From Planctomycetota bacterium (GTDB lineage: Bacteria; Planctomycetota; UBA1135; UBA2386): 64,000 bases of DNA. This document shows, piece by piece, positions 44,060 to 53,624 of this stretch. Made by a program: the position numbers and the translations under genes. Each line of letters starts with the position of its first letter. The first letter of the stretch is position 1. The notes under the pieces are model-generated. The model made no database searches, was not told the DNA's origin, and was given only the letters and a program-made list of their open reading frames with translations. The stretch spans positions 183,147-247,146 of the forward strand of contig JANQJF010000055.1 of assembly GCA_028281765.1 (NCBI GenBank). The letters are read 5' to 3'.

Positions 44060-44596
44060 TCAGACGGTCCGCACGGCGTACGACTGCGTCAGCAAGAACG
44101 GGAACGGCGGCGTCGCGCACGGGTGCAGCGCCACCGCTTGGGACCCGAACAAGAACCCCGGCGGCGGCATCAGCACGTTGATGAACGCGATGCCCGACGC
44201 GTCACTGACGACCGTGACCGCGACGATGCCGCAGCCGAGCACGAGGTCGAGCGACTGGTTCGTGGTCGGGCACGACGCGTTCGGCGGGACCGGACAGCTG
44301 CTCTGGTTGGGGAACGGGATGTTGCACGGGTTGCAGACGCAGTTCGGGCTGAGCGTGAACAGGAACGTCACCGGGACGTTCGGGGCCGTGGAGACCTCGA
44401 ACGGCTGGAACGTGCCGGCGGCAAACGGGGGCAGCGGGGTGCAGGAGGAGCTGCCGGAGAACATTCCAGAGATCGTGAGGTCGTTGAAGCCGGGGACGCC
44501 GGTCGTGCCTTGGGCGTGGGCCGCGGGGGCAAGGGTGAGGGCCAGAAGGACGGCGAACGGGGCGACGATGCGGCTGAGGACGTTTCGGAGGGTCAT
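44060..44596 (-). CDS. Secreted cysteine-rich protein of unknown function
   Basis: 178 residues with a signal peptide ending APAAHAQ. The mature protein is rich in Cys, Pro and Ser, with a cluster CVCNPCNIPFPNQSSC in the middle and CGI/HPC later, likely forming disulfides. The end (DASGIAFINVLMPPPGFLFG) is faintly similar to the C-terminal module of other secreted proteins in this window, but the match is weak. It sits 18 bp upstream of the kelch lipoprotein in the same direction, so they may form an operon. Confidence 0.62.
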   Translation of the reverse strand: MTLRNVLSRIVAPFAVLLALTLAPAAHAQGTTGVPGFNDLTISGMFSGSSSCTPLPPFAAGTFQPFEVSTAPNVPVTFLFTLSPNCVCNPCNIPFPNQSSCPVPPNASCPTTNQSLDLVLGCGIVAVTVVSDASGIAFINVLMPPPGFLFGSQAVALHPCATPPFPFLLTQSYAVRTV

Positions 44597-44742
44597 GAGT
44601 GCTTCCTTTCGTCCTGGTCACTTGAAGGGCCGGCAGGGTGTTACACCGGATTTCGGCTTTCTCGGGCCACGGTCGCGCCAAGGTCGGCTCCGGGCGAGTT
44701 ACGGTCCCCGCGAGGATCGATATCCGTCTCGGGTTCACCCCC

Positions 44743-46047
44743 ATGGCCTTCGCTCGCATCCCGCCCGTCACCGCTCTGCTCCTCTCGGCCCTCGCGCCCG
44801 CGCAGGACGCCCCGCGATTGCGCCTCCACTTCGACGACCCGAAGTTCGAAAAGGCCGCCACCGCGGTGATCCAACGGATCTGGGCGACAGCGACCGATGC
44901 CCTGCCGATCGATACCGAGCCCGGCACCATTCACGTCTACAACGACGTCGTCCGCAACCAGGCGATCGCCGAGAAGCACGGACAGAAAGCCACGCAGAGC
45001 CTGCCGGGATTCATCGACCCGAAGCGCAACGCCGCGCACGTCCTGTTCTGGCGCGACGGCTTCTGCCGCGATGCCGCGTGGCGCATCGGCACGCTGACGA
45101 TGCAGCTCGCGCTGGGGAACGCGTCGCCGCTCGATGCGAGCGACGCGCCCGCCTGGTTCGAGCACGGCATCGCCGCGTGGGCCGAAGGCAACGGCGTCGG
45201 TGAGAAGGGCTGGATCGAAGCCCGCGCCCACGTGACGCGCGGACTCTCCTCGACGTCCGCGGTCCGATCGGCCGGCACCAGACTGCCAGGACTACGCGAC
45301 ATCCTGATGGAGCGCACCGAAGCCTTGTCCCGCGACGAGGCAGTCGCCGCGCACCGCATCGCGTTCCACTTTCTGATGACGACGCATCGGGACGCGACCT
45401 GCGCGGCCCTGAAGGTCGCGGTATCGCTCGCGACGCGCGCGGAAGTCCGCGTCGCGTTTCGCGACGGGCTCCGCCGACACCTCGGCAACGAAGCGTTCGA
45501 CTCTCTCGACGAACGCTTCCGGAAGCACGTCGAGGCGCTGCCGAAGTCGACCGATCGCGAGGTCTATCCCGCGCTGGACGGACACGGCCAGCGCGGCGAC
45601 GCCGACTTCGTCCCGCCGAGCCCCGCGATCCTGTGGCTCGACGACAACCGTCGCACGAAGTTCGTCGTGACCGCTCGCCCCCAGCTCGTGCAGATCGGCC
45701 AGGGCGACTTCGTCTTCGAGCGGAGCAAGGGCCGATGGATTCGCGTCACGATCCTCTGTCAGAAGGACGAGGGGTCGGTGCACGTCACGGAGCGCATCAT
45801 GACCGACGGTGCGCCGACCGGCTGGCGCGTTCTCGGCGCGACCCGGGACGACGTGAAGGGGGTGCGCCTCGGGCGCAGCGTCGCGATCGAAATGCGCCTC
45901 GTCCGAAGGAAGCTCGACATCCGAGTCGAAGGCCAACACGTGTTGACCGTCGAGCTGCCGAAGGGATCGATGGCCGGGCGGTATGGCGTCGGCGGCCCCT
46001 TCGGCAACCAGGTGGCCTGGCGACGGGTGCGCGTAAGGAAAGGGTGA
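44743..46047 (+). CDS. Secreted protein with a possible peptidase-MA-like region and a LamG-like end
   Basis: 434 residues from the ATG at 44743 (MAFARIPPVTALLLSALAPAQ, a signal peptide). The middle contains APAWFEHGIAAWAEG, which resembles the helix after the active site in DUF1570/peptidase-MA proteins, but a zinc HExxH motif is missing, so activity is doubtful. The C-terminal 120 residues or so (VFERSKGRWIRVTILCQ...LDIRVEGQHVLTVELPKG) look like a concanavalin/LamG or DUF1080-type jelly roll. Probably extracellular; function not assigned. Confidence 0.6.
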   Translation: MAFARIPPVTALLLSALAPAQDAPRLRLHFDDPKFEKAATAVIQRIWATATDALPIDTEPGTIHVYNDVVRNQAIAEKHGQKATQSLPGFIDPKRNAAHVLFWRDGFCRDAAWRIGTLTMQLALGNASPLDASDAPAWFEHGIAAWAEGNGVGEKGWIEARAHVTRGLSSTSAVRSAGTRLPGLRDILMERTEALSRDEAVAAHRIAFHFLMTTHRDATCAALKVAVSLATRAEVRVAFRDGLRRHLGNEAFDSLDERFRKHVEALPKSTDREVYPALDGHGQRGDADFVPPSPAILWLDDNRRTKFVVTARPQLVQIGQGDFVFERSKGRWIRVTILCQKDEGSVHVTERIMTDGAPTGWRVLGATRDDVKGVRLGRSVAIEMRLVRRKLDIRVEGQHVLTVELPKGSMAGRYGVGGPFGNQVAWRRVRVRKG

Positions 46048-46077
46048 CCTCTCCCTACCGCGCCCGCTCACCGCAAG

Positions 46078-46944
46078 TCATCTCGCAGCAGTCAGCCGAA
46101 CGGCGATGGACCTCTGGTCAGCCGATATCCACGACCGCACCGTGTACGGCACCCCTCGAATCTCGCCGGAAATCGACTCCTCACCCGGTCCGGATCTCAC
46201 GCGCCGGTTCGGCTCGGGAAGCCCTGGCGCCTCGAAACGCATCTCTGGAAGGGCCACCTCGGAGTCCGTGGCATGTCCGATGGTCCAAGTACAGTCACTC
46301 GGCGACGTGATGTCGATCCTGAATCTCGGTGCGCGGATCGACCAGTCGCCCGGTTCGAGATACGCGATCCCCGAATCCAGACTGGTCCCGGAGGAGGTCT
46401 CGGTCAGCCCGCGCATCGACGTTGCAAGACAAACGATCGACTTGCCCGGTTTGGGCTTGTAGACCTGAACCGGGAGCCTGCAGTAGGGAGGCCAGAACGC
46501 GCCGGTCGTATCGGACGCGACGCGCCAGGCCGAATGGTCGAGTGACACGGCAACGGCTGGAGCGATGCCCCATTTGACGGCTGGCTTACCAAACTTCGCG
46601 AGATACATGAGCACTTCACCGCGAGACTGAGACCCGTCGGGCCAGGTCGCGCAGACCGGAAACACCTTCATGGTGGAGGTCCACCGTGCGAATGGTTCGA
46701 ACAGCGGAGAACTCGCCCGAAGCTCTCCCTCGAGTTCGCGGCCCGCAGCCCAGGGAACCACGACGCAAAGATCTGCCGCGGTACTCTCGTGATCTGGCGA
46801 AACGAGCGACACCGATGCTGCTCGGGGCTCGAACTGCACCCTGAAAATGGCCGTCGTAGGATGATCCACGCAGCCAGTGAGCAAGATGGCTGCAGCCAAG
46901 CCGTTCAGCCGACGAAGTTCGGGAGCCAGAAACCAGGAGTCCAT
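46078..46944 (-). CDS. Lipoprotein of unknown function
   Basis: 288 residues from the ATG at 46944; another ATG at 46956 is possible. The signal LNGLAAAILLTGC gives a lipidated cysteine. The mature part is beta-rich with no recognised family. Codon use looks less GC-biased than in most neighbours, as in the gene at 50136, which may point to a gene family with its own history or transfer. Confidence 0.6.
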   Translation of the reverse strand: MDSWFLAPELRRLNGLAAAILLTGCVDHPTTAIFRVQFEPRAASVSLVSPDHESTAADLCVVVPWAAGRELEGELRASSPLFEPFARWTSTMKVFPVCATWPDGSQSRGEVLMYLAKFGKPAVKWGIAPAVAVSLDHSAWRVASDTTGAFWPPYCRLPVQVYKPKPGKSIVCLATSMRGLTETSSGTSLDSGIAYLEPGDWSIRAPRFRIDITSPSDCTWTIGHATDSEVALPEMRFEAPGLPEPNRRVRSGPGEESISGEIRGVPYTVRSWISADQRSIAVRLTAAR

Positions 46945-47070
46945 GGGGCTGTCCATTCGAGCCTGATTCTGCGTGGGACACTCCGACGACGGGACTAGAC
47001 AGCCACAGTACGGCTGACTTGGTTCCGCACCAATGCGGAGTCGCATGACTGACACGGCTCTGTACGACAG

Positions 47071-48177
47071 CTACCGCACCCGCTCCACGATCCCATCCCA
47101 AACCCCCGCCTCGACCCACGCCTTCCCCTTCGGCGCCCCCTTCCCCAGCCGCATCACCGCATCGATCCTCTCCTGGTGCATCGGGTGCGTACTCAACCAC
47201 TGCAGCCGCCGCGGAATCTCACGCCCTCCGTACATCTCCTCGAGCACCCGAAAGAACTCGGCCAGCCCGAGCACGCTGCGCCCCGCGCGTCGCAGCTTCG
47301 CGACGCCGAGTTCGTCCGCTTCGCGTTCGTGATCGCGCGAGTGCTTCAACACGACGAGCAGGCTCGACAACTCGGCGATCGTCTCGGCCGTCGCGAACTC
47401 TTCGACTCCACCACCGATGAACGCGCCCGCGAAGTAGAGCACGCCGAGCGTGCGCAGCAGGTGCTTGAGACCGTGGCGTTGCTCGACGTGAACGATCTCG
47501 TGCGCGAGCACGCCAGCGAGGGCGTCGGGCGACGGGCACTGCGTCAGCAGACCCGAGAACACGACGATGCGGCCCCCCGGGGCAGCGAACGCGTTGACCT
47601 GGCTCTCGTCGATCACGGTCACGCGGAGATCGAAGCCGGCGTCCGGGTCCTTCAGCTCGTCGACCATGCGGCCGATCAGCGCGTCGAGCTCGGGGTCACG
47701 GTAGACCTCGAACTCCTCGACCATCGCCTCGTAGACCGCCTCGCCGAGCGCAGCCTCGTTCTCTCGCGAGATCAGCACGTGCGCGTTCGGGAGCATCGCA
47801 GTGTAGGCCCACCACGCGAGCGGCACGACGAGGAGCGTGATCACGACCCACGACTTCAGGCCAAGACGCCGCGACACCGCGCGCGCCGTCGTCGACGCGC
47901 CGCCGACGAACATCAGGCGCGCCTGCTCCAGGTCGTTCTCGAACTCCTCGTCGGCGACGAGCAGCTTCTCGCCCGGGAGGTTCGGCGCGTCGCTGCGCAT
48001 CTCGACGTGGAGATAGTCCGCGACGCGTTGGGCCGTCTCGACGCGGTCGACGTTCCATTCTCGTGGCGCGGCGCCCTCCGACTCGAACACGACCGTGTCG
48101 GTGCGCACCGACACGACGCCCTCGTGCGGAACCGGCGACCTGCCGTCGAGCAACCGCGCTGCGACCGGGGCCTTCAT
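47071..48177 (-). CDS. Membrane-anchored M48-family peptidase
   Basis: 368 residues. A cytoplasmic N-terminal part (1 to about 105) is followed by one TM helix (about 109-127) and an M48 peptidase domain with HEIVH (His226, Glu227, His230) and the third ligand in SRDHEREADELG. VNAFAAPGGRIVVFSG is the substrate-strand sequence. It overlaps the end of the DUF898 gene by 4 bp (ATGA). M48 peptidases paired with DUF898 (YjgN-like) membrane proteins recur in many bacteria, so a joint role in membrane-protein quality control is a fair inference. Confidence 0.85.
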   Translation of the reverse strand: MKAPVAARLLDGRSPVPHEGVVSVRTDTVVFESEGAAPREWNVDRVETAQRVADYLHVEMRSDAPNLPGEKLLVADEEFENDLEQARLMFVGGASTTARAVSRRLGLKSWVVITLLVVPLAWWAYTAMLPNAHVLISRENEAALGEAVYEAMVEEFEVYRDPELDALIGRMVDELKDPDAGFDLRVTVIDESQVNAFAAPGGRIVVFSGLLTQCPSPDALAGVLAHEIVHVEQRHGLKHLLRTLGVLYFAGAFIGGGVEEFATAETIAELSSLLVVLKHSRDHEREADELGVAKLRRAGRSVLGLAEFFRVLEEMYGGREIPRRLQWLSTHPMHQERIDAVMRLGKGAPKGKAWVEAGVWDGIVERVR

Positions 48178-49799
48178 CCGCCGAACAGGTCTCCGATCTC
48201 GGCCAGCGCGTCGCCAGCTTCACCGAGCCCTTCGACCACCGAGCTCGACGCCGAGTCATGGATCGACTGGAGTTCCTCGGGATCGAACTCGCCGGTGTAC
48301 GACGTCGTGTTCGTCACGAGGCGATACCAGCGTTGGATCGCCCACGGAATCGCGAGCCCTGCGGTCAGGATGACGACCAGTAGCGCGGGCGCGAGCGTCC
48401 ACAGCACGAAGCCACCGGTCATCCGGGAGTGGAAGCGACGACCGCGGAACCGCGTCGAGTCGACGTGGTACTTGTGTAGACGCGCGATCTGCCACGGCAC
48501 ATAGAGACCGAGCGTGATGTAGCAGAGCAGCGTCCCCAGCGTGATCAGCCCGAACAGGTCGCCGCCGTTGCCGCGGTACTCGAATTCGGAGTCCCCCATC
48601 TTGGAGTGCTGCATCCGGAAGCGGCGGACGTTGCACGAGTGCCACGCGTAGTAGAAGCCGAACGTGATGACGAGGAGGACGCCATCCCTCAGGTAGAGGT
48701 CGTATGCGTCCTTGACCTTGCCTGTGAAGCGGAAGCGCAGATTGTTCCAGCTCGTGCGACTGAGACGGAATCGCTGGCCACCGACCAGAATCAGCGGCCG
48801 CAACAGGAACAGCAGCAGCAGGAAGGACCAGAAGCACACCGAGAACGCGAGGTCCGGCCCGAGACTCGGCTCCAGCAGCCCCTTCACGATCCACAGCACC
48901 GCGATGAGCGGACCGAGCAGCACGAGCCCCTTGCAGAAGCCGATGAACTTCTCCTTGCCGGTCGCGTGGAAGTCGAAGCGCCCGTCGAGGAACTCAGTGT
49001 GCCGGTAGCGGAAGCGCTGGATCCTGACGCGCGCCCAGAACCGGTAGATCCCGAGCGTCAGTAGGGTGAGCGCGATGTTCTGCAGATAGATCCGAAACAG
49101 CTCGCGCTGGTCGCCGTCGTAGCGGAGTCCGACGTGGCGCTTCGGCACAGTCTCGAGCGCCGCGGCCAGCGGCTTCGCGTTGACGATGCCGACACACGTC
49201 AGCACGAGCAAGACCACGACCGCGATCAGGAGCAGCGACTTGAAGCGATCCCATAGCTCACCCCAGTCGAGCTCGATCTCACCGAACTCCGGATCGATCT
49301 CCGCCGCGCGCGCGAAGGCCTCGTCGGCCTCGCGGTACTGACCGGTCGCTTTGAGGGAGAGCCCGAGCGCGTAGTGCGCTTGCGCGTCGTCGGGATCGCC
49401 GGCGATCGCCGCGCGCGCATGCTGGATCGAATCCTGATACTCGCCGAGTTCGAACTCCGTCCGCGCGAGGATACCGAGGATCCACGGCTCGGGATCGATG
49501 CGCACCGCCTGCCGAAGATGGCGGCGTGCTTCGCGATTCTTGTCCTGCAGCCACAATACATAGCCGAGGTTGCCATACGCGTCCGGGTGGTCGGGGTAGA
49601 GTTCGATCGCCCTCGAGAAGAGGTATCGCGCGCCTTCGAATGCCTCCGCGTCGACCATTTCGATCCCACGCGCATTCAGCTCTTCCACCGTGACGTCGTC
49701 TTCCGGGACGCCCGGATCCTGAGCCTGAACCGGCTGCGCGAACGACCCGAGCCATAGCGCCAGGTGCCAGGCGAGAAGAGTGAGCGAGCGTGTGAGCAT
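48174..49799 (-). CDS. DUF898 (YjgN-like) membrane protein with N-terminal TPR region
   Basis: 541 residues. A signal peptide (ending QPVQAQ) is followed by about four TPR repeats (residues 34-172: YLFSRAIELYPDHPDAYGNL, AQAHYALGLSLKATGQYREA). A TM helix lies near 186-206, then the multi-helix DUF898 domain (about 220-500: YRFWARVRIQRFRYRHTEF, WNNLRFRFTGKVKDAY). The usual family member lacks the TPR part, so this is a fusion. The TPRs would sit outside the cytoplasm. Followed by the M48 gene with overlapping start and stop. Confidence 0.85.
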   Translation of the reverse strand: MLTRSLTLLAWHLALWLGSFAQPVQAQDPGVPEDDVTVEELNARGIEMVDAEAFEGARYLFSRAIELYPDHPDAYGNLGYVLWLQDKNREARRHLRQAVRIDPEPWILGILARTEFELGEYQDSIQHARAAIAGDPDDAQAHYALGLSLKATGQYREADEAFARAAEIDPEFGEIELDWGELWDRFKSLLLIAVVVLLVLTCVGIVNAKPLAAALETVPKRHVGLRYDGDQRELFRIYLQNIALTLLTLGIYRFWARVRIQRFRYRHTEFLDGRFDFHATGKEKFIGFCKGLVLLGPLIAVLWIVKGLLEPSLGPDLAFSVCFWSFLLLLFLLRPLILVGGQRFRLSRTSWNNLRFRFTGKVKDAYDLYLRDGVLLVITFGFYYAWHSCNVRRFRMQHSKMGDSEFEYRGNGGDLFGLITLGTLLCYITLGLYVPWQIARLHKYHVDSTRFRGRRFHSRMTGGFVLWTLAPALLVVILTAGLAIPWAIQRWYRLVTNTTSYTGEFDPEELQSIHDSASSSVVEGLGEAGDALAEIGDLFGG

Positions 49800-50135
49800 G
49801 TTCCTTCCCGAACTCCGTGGGTGGAGTGCCCCGCGATCATCCAGCGTGCGTCTCGCTCCTGCAACGTTGGTGTCCTGGAGCTACAGAGTTCGGGGGGCAC
49901 GGCTTTCGGCGTCAGGCATACTCGACCAGGCGACGAGGCCCCTGGGAAGGCGCATTCTTCCTGCTGTGTCGATGCCGTGACCAGGCACGGTGCGGGCGTG
50001 AAGAGTATCGTCAGCGCGACCCGACTAACCCGCTCGACCCAGACGCACCCGTGGACATCTTGGAACCGGCAGCGCCAATCCATCGACTCGTCGCGACCGA
50101 GCTCCGTCCTCCCCCAGAGCCGTTCCCCGAGCGCG
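49800..50135. other. Gap between the divergent DUF898 gene and the lipoprotein-like gene
   Basis: 336 bp without a convincing gene. Several open frames cross it, but none shows a signal peptide, motif or coding bias. Promoters for both flanking genes must lie here; I see no clear box. Confidence 0.4.
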
Positions 50136-51446
50136 ATGTCTTGTGAGATGAATCACCGGCGACGAATGCTGGTCGGCGGGGCGATTGCGGTCTCGATCGG
50201 AGCGATTGCTCTTTCGTTTCCTCTCCTCGGTCGCGCCGAACCAAGGACTCCACCGATCGAGTCGGCACAGAACAACGAGAACGAGGCGAGCCCCTCCTTC
50301 GAATCCGCGTCATCGCGTTCGAGTGTGCTCCCAAGCCACGGACATGCCCCGACCGTCACGATGCACGGCTCCGCGACACTCTCTGTCGTAGAGCATGAAA
50401 CCCGGAGACCAGTCGCTGGCGTATGCGTGAAGCTGCGATCGAAAACTTCGAACTTCGAAGTCGAAGGATTCACAGACGATGACGGCGCAGCCAAGTTCAG
50501 CAATCTGGATCTGTCCGAGTATTCCGTGACATTGCCGTCCGGTGAATGGGTCATGACGAGCCCAACTTCTGGACTCGCGGAGCAGCCAACCGATCGTGTC
50601 GCCGTGATCGAACTGGCCCGGGTGCATGTTGCGTCGGTGCGGCTGAAGGGTGACGAGGTCAGCACCTTCCATCACCACGTGGAAGGCGGGTGGATGAATG
50701 CATCGGTGTCAACCCAGCTCGAGCGCATTCGGAAGCATCTCGTAGACCGGTGGAAGACCCCACTCGTCGCGGTTCGATGCAAGGCGACGCGGGCACGAAC
50801 GGCGATCGCGCACTGGGAGGTCCAGGGTGCGAGGAGCGGATGGGAGACCATCCAACTCCAGATGTCTCCCCTGACACAGCGATACCAGCCAGAGATCTGG
50901 GACCTCACCGGTCGTGCGAAAGCAGGAAACGGGACCCTTCGAATCGACTGGCCCGATCACCTCCGCGAAGCGATCAAAGGCATGCCGATGCGCCTGCTTG
51001 GCGGTGACTGCATGCCTCCGAAGTCGATCACAGAGCTCTCCCCCCTTGATGAGATAGAGCTGCTTCCCGGCCTCTACCGTATCGATACGCGAGACAAGGT
51101 CCTCAACGCTGCGATATCCAATCGCTTCGTCTTGATCGCTGAGTCCAAGAGGCTGGAGCACACGATCGTGCTCAACCACGAACCCATCCCGGTCGAGTTC
51201 GTGTTGTGCTCCGGAGACGAGAGACTGACCCCTCCACCGAAGACCGCTCGTATCTTGCTGAGGAAGGATGGGCGTACAACCAACAACCGGTTCCTCAAGT
51301 CTCGAAGTCGCGTGCGCGTGTGGTCTCGCGTTGGCCATTTTCAGTTCACTGTGATCGCAGCCGGCTTTCACCCGCAAGAAGGCGTAGTCAACGTGGACGC
51401 CAGCACCGAAAGCGTTCCAGTGTCCTTGCGCACACGAACTGACTAG
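50136..51446 (+). CDS. Secreted or membrane-anchored protein with a carboxypeptidase-regulatory-like domain
   Basis: 436 residues from the ATG at 50136 (MSCEMNHRRRMLVGG); a second ATG is at 50148. A hydrophobic stretch (MLVGGAIAVSIGAIALSF) is a signal or anchor. Residues about 80-150 form a carboxypeptidase-regulatory/SpaA-like beta-sandwich (ATLSVVEHETRRPVAGVCVK, FTDDDGAAKFSNLDLSEYSV); the rest is beta-rich without a recognised family. GC content in one 60-base sample (50401-50460) is 57%, lower than usual in this window, which hints at a different history. Confidence 0.6.
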   Translation: MSCEMNHRRRMLVGGAIAVSIGAIALSFPLLGRAEPRTPPIESAQNNENEASPSFESASSRSSVLPSHGHAPTVTMHGSATLSVVEHETRRPVAGVCVKLRSKTSNFEVEGFTDDDGAAKFSNLDLSEYSVTLPSGEWVMTSPTSGLAEQPTDRVAVIELARVHVASVRLKGDEVSTFHHHVEGGWMNASVSTQLERIRKHLVDRWKTPLVAVRCKATRARTAIAHWEVQGARSGWETIQLQMSPLTQRYQPEIWDLTGRAKAGNGTLRIDWPDHLREAIKGMPMRLLGGDCMPPKSITELSPLDEIELLPGLYRIDTRDKVLNAAISNRFVLIAESKRLEHTIVLNHEPIPVEFVLCSGDERLTPPPKTARILLRKDGRTTNNRFLKSRSRVRVWSRVGHFQFTVIAAGFHPQEGVVNVDASTESVPVSLRTRTD

Positions 51447-51466
51447 TCCGGACCCCCACCCCGATC

Positions 51467-53602
51467 GTGACCAACCCCCTGCGTTGTCTCCTGCTCGTGC
51501 CGCTGCTCGCGGTGCTCGCGACCGGCCAAGAGGACCACGGTCTCTACTTCGGGCACGGCGGCAACGTCGAGATCCCTGAGCCGGGACTGCCGCGCCCGGC
51601 GACGTCGCTGTCGGTCGAATGCTGGTTCCGCACCGCCGCACGCGTTGTGCGGCCGGTGCGGCTCGTGCACCAGTGGTCGACGATTTCAACCGACGCGGAT
51701 CGCGGTACGTTCTCGCTCGAGCTACCCGCGAACAACCGCGTCGCGTTCCACGTGCGCAATGCGGACGGCATCGAACTGAGCGCGACCGGCGGCGCGTCGT
51801 GGCGTGACGACCGGTGGCATCACGTGCTCGGCACGTGGAACGGCACCGAGCTCGCGGTCTACGTCGACGGCAAGCGGCGCGGCAGCGCGACTGCGGCCGA
51901 ATTCGGTCCGCTCGCGGACAGCCAGCGCCCCGTGACCGTCGGCCCGATCCAGGACCCGAAGGCCCAACGCCCGACCCGCTTCGACGGCTTCCTCGCAGAC
52001 GTCGCGCTGTGGTCGACGGCCGTGCTGCCCGGCGACGCCGACCGCTGGTCGATCCCGCTCGACGGTGACGAGGAGGGGCTGACCGCGTGGTATCCGCTGC
52101 GGCGGCGCATGCCTTCGAATCGCGCCGATGGTCGTACTGCCGCGCGCGGCCTCGCGACGGTGACCCCGCGGCTGATGCGCGCGGGCTGGGCGCTGACGCG
52201 GAGCCACGAGTTCAAGGACTCGAGGGAGCCGACGGCCGACGTGTTCTGCTACGACCTGACCGACACGATCGCGACGCAGGGTCGGCGCGTGCTCGTCACC
52301 GACCTCGACCGCGACCGCATCGGCGTGCTCTGGCAGGACGGCGACAAGGACCGCATCGCCGTCACCTGGGTCGGCGCGAACCTCGAAGAGCCCGAGACCG
52401 TCGACCTGCCGTGCCCCGACGGCGCCGCGTTCGCCTGCGGCACGACTGACGACAAGGGCAACGTCTACTACCTCACCGTGACCGACGCGCCGCGCAGCCG
52501 CGCCGACGGCGTCGAGGTCTCCACGCACATCCACAAGACCGACGCCACGGGCAAACCGCTCGCCGATCGCGAGCTCAGCGTCGCGAAGTCCGGCGGCCTC
52601 AACATCTACACGTTCCACCGCGGCGCCCGCAACGCCGGCAGCATGCGCTTCGCCGGTGGCAAGCTCGGCGTGATCCTGCCGCGCACGATGCACCGCAGCG
52701 GCGACGGCCTGCGCCACCAGGGCGCGATCGCGCTGACGTTCTCCGCGAAGGACCTGTCGCTGGATAAGCACATGGGCCAGACGAGCGGCCACTCGTTCGG
52801 CAACGTGCTGACGGTCAACAAGAAGGGCTCGTTCCTCGGCATGGACCTCGGCGACAACTACCCGCGCGGTGTCCATCTCCACGAATTCAAGAACGGCCGG
52901 AAGTCACGCCTCGTGTTCACCTACAAGACCGCGCACGCGACGCGCCCCCGTGGTGGCTCGCCGGTCTACGACGAGATCAGCAAGGGCGGCCGCACGTTCT
53001 ACAAGTGGTCGAACGACAACGGCGTCTACACCGAGCTCGGCGCGATCCTCGAGCACAAGAAGTCGTACTCGATCGTGTTCTCGACCGACCGCTCGCTCGA
53101 CGGCAAGGTGCTCGACAACAGCCGGGCGTTCGGCGGCTGCCCCGACCCGCGGAACCTCGCGCGCGTGCGCGTCATCAAGGAGTTCCACCGCGCACCCGGC
53201 GGCTCGGAAATCAGCAACAAGATCATCGCGAAACTGCCGCGGAAGGCGAAACCGGAGACCGGCGGCTTCTACGACTTCGGCGGCCGCTGGAAGAAGCAGC
53301 GCGTGATCGGCGTCGAGTGGCTGACCGACTACGGCGAGCGCGAGGGTGCACATGCGCCGCAGGTGCTGCCGCGCGGCGACGGCACAACGATGATCGTGTG
53401 GGAGCGGTCCGGCGAGCGAGCGCGGCTCGAGGCGCTCGTGCTCGACAAGAAGGGCAGCGTCGCGACGCCGCCGTTTCCGATCGGACCGCGCATCTACCTC
53501 AACCGCAACGACCGCACGGTGCGGATGCACGAGCGGACCTACTTCCTGGCGGGCAACTCGCGGGGGAGCGCGCCGCGGCTGTATTTCGTGCGGGGTCGCT
53601 GA
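51467..53602 (+). CDS. Secreted LamG-domain protein
   Basis: 711 residues from a GTG start at 51467, 20 bp after the upstream gene. Signal peptide ends near LATGQ. Residues about 25-205 form a concanavalin-like/LamG domain (TSLSVECWFRTAA, RDDRWHHVLGTWNGTELAVY, FDGFLADVALWS). The long C-terminal part is propeller-like (VLVTDLDRDRIGVLWQDGD; VTWVGANLEEPETVDLPC; GNVYYLTVTDAPRS) with no catalytic residues recognised. Probably binds polysaccharide or protein outside the cell. Confidence 0.72.
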   Translation: MTNPLRCLLLVPLLAVLATGQEDHGLYFGHGGNVEIPEPGLPRPATSLSVECWFRTAARVVRPVRLVHQWSTISTDADRGTFSLELPANNRVAFHVRNADGIELSATGGASWRDDRWHHVLGTWNGTELAVYVDGKRRGSATAAEFGPLADSQRPVTVGPIQDPKAQRPTRFDGFLADVALWSTAVLPGDADRWSIPLDGDEEGLTAWYPLRRRMPSNRADGRTAARGLATVTPRLMRAGWALTRSHEFKDSREPTADVFCYDLTDTIATQGRRVLVTDLDRDRIGVLWQDGDKDRIAVTWVGANLEEPETVDLPCPDGAAFACGTTDDKGNVYYLTVTDAPRSRADGVEVSTHIHKTDATGKPLADRELSVAKSGGLNIYTFHRGARNAGSMRFAGGKLGVILPRTMHRSGDGLRHQGAIALTFSAKDLSLDKHMGQTSGHSFGNVLTVNKKGSFLGMDLGDNYPRGVHLHEFKNGRKSRLVFTYKTAHATRPRGGSPVYDEISKGGRTFYKWSNDNGVYTELGAILEHKKSYSIVFSTDRSLDGKVLDNSRAFGGCPDPRNLARVRVIKEFHRAPGGSEISNKIIAKLPRKAKPETGGFYDFGGRWKKQRVIGVEWLTDYGEREGAHAPQVLPRGDGTTMIVWERSGERARLEALVLDKKGSVATPPFPIGPRIYLNRNDRTVRMHERTYFLAGNSRGSAPRLYFVRGR

Positions 53603-53624
53603 CGAGCCCCGCCCCCGCCCGGCG

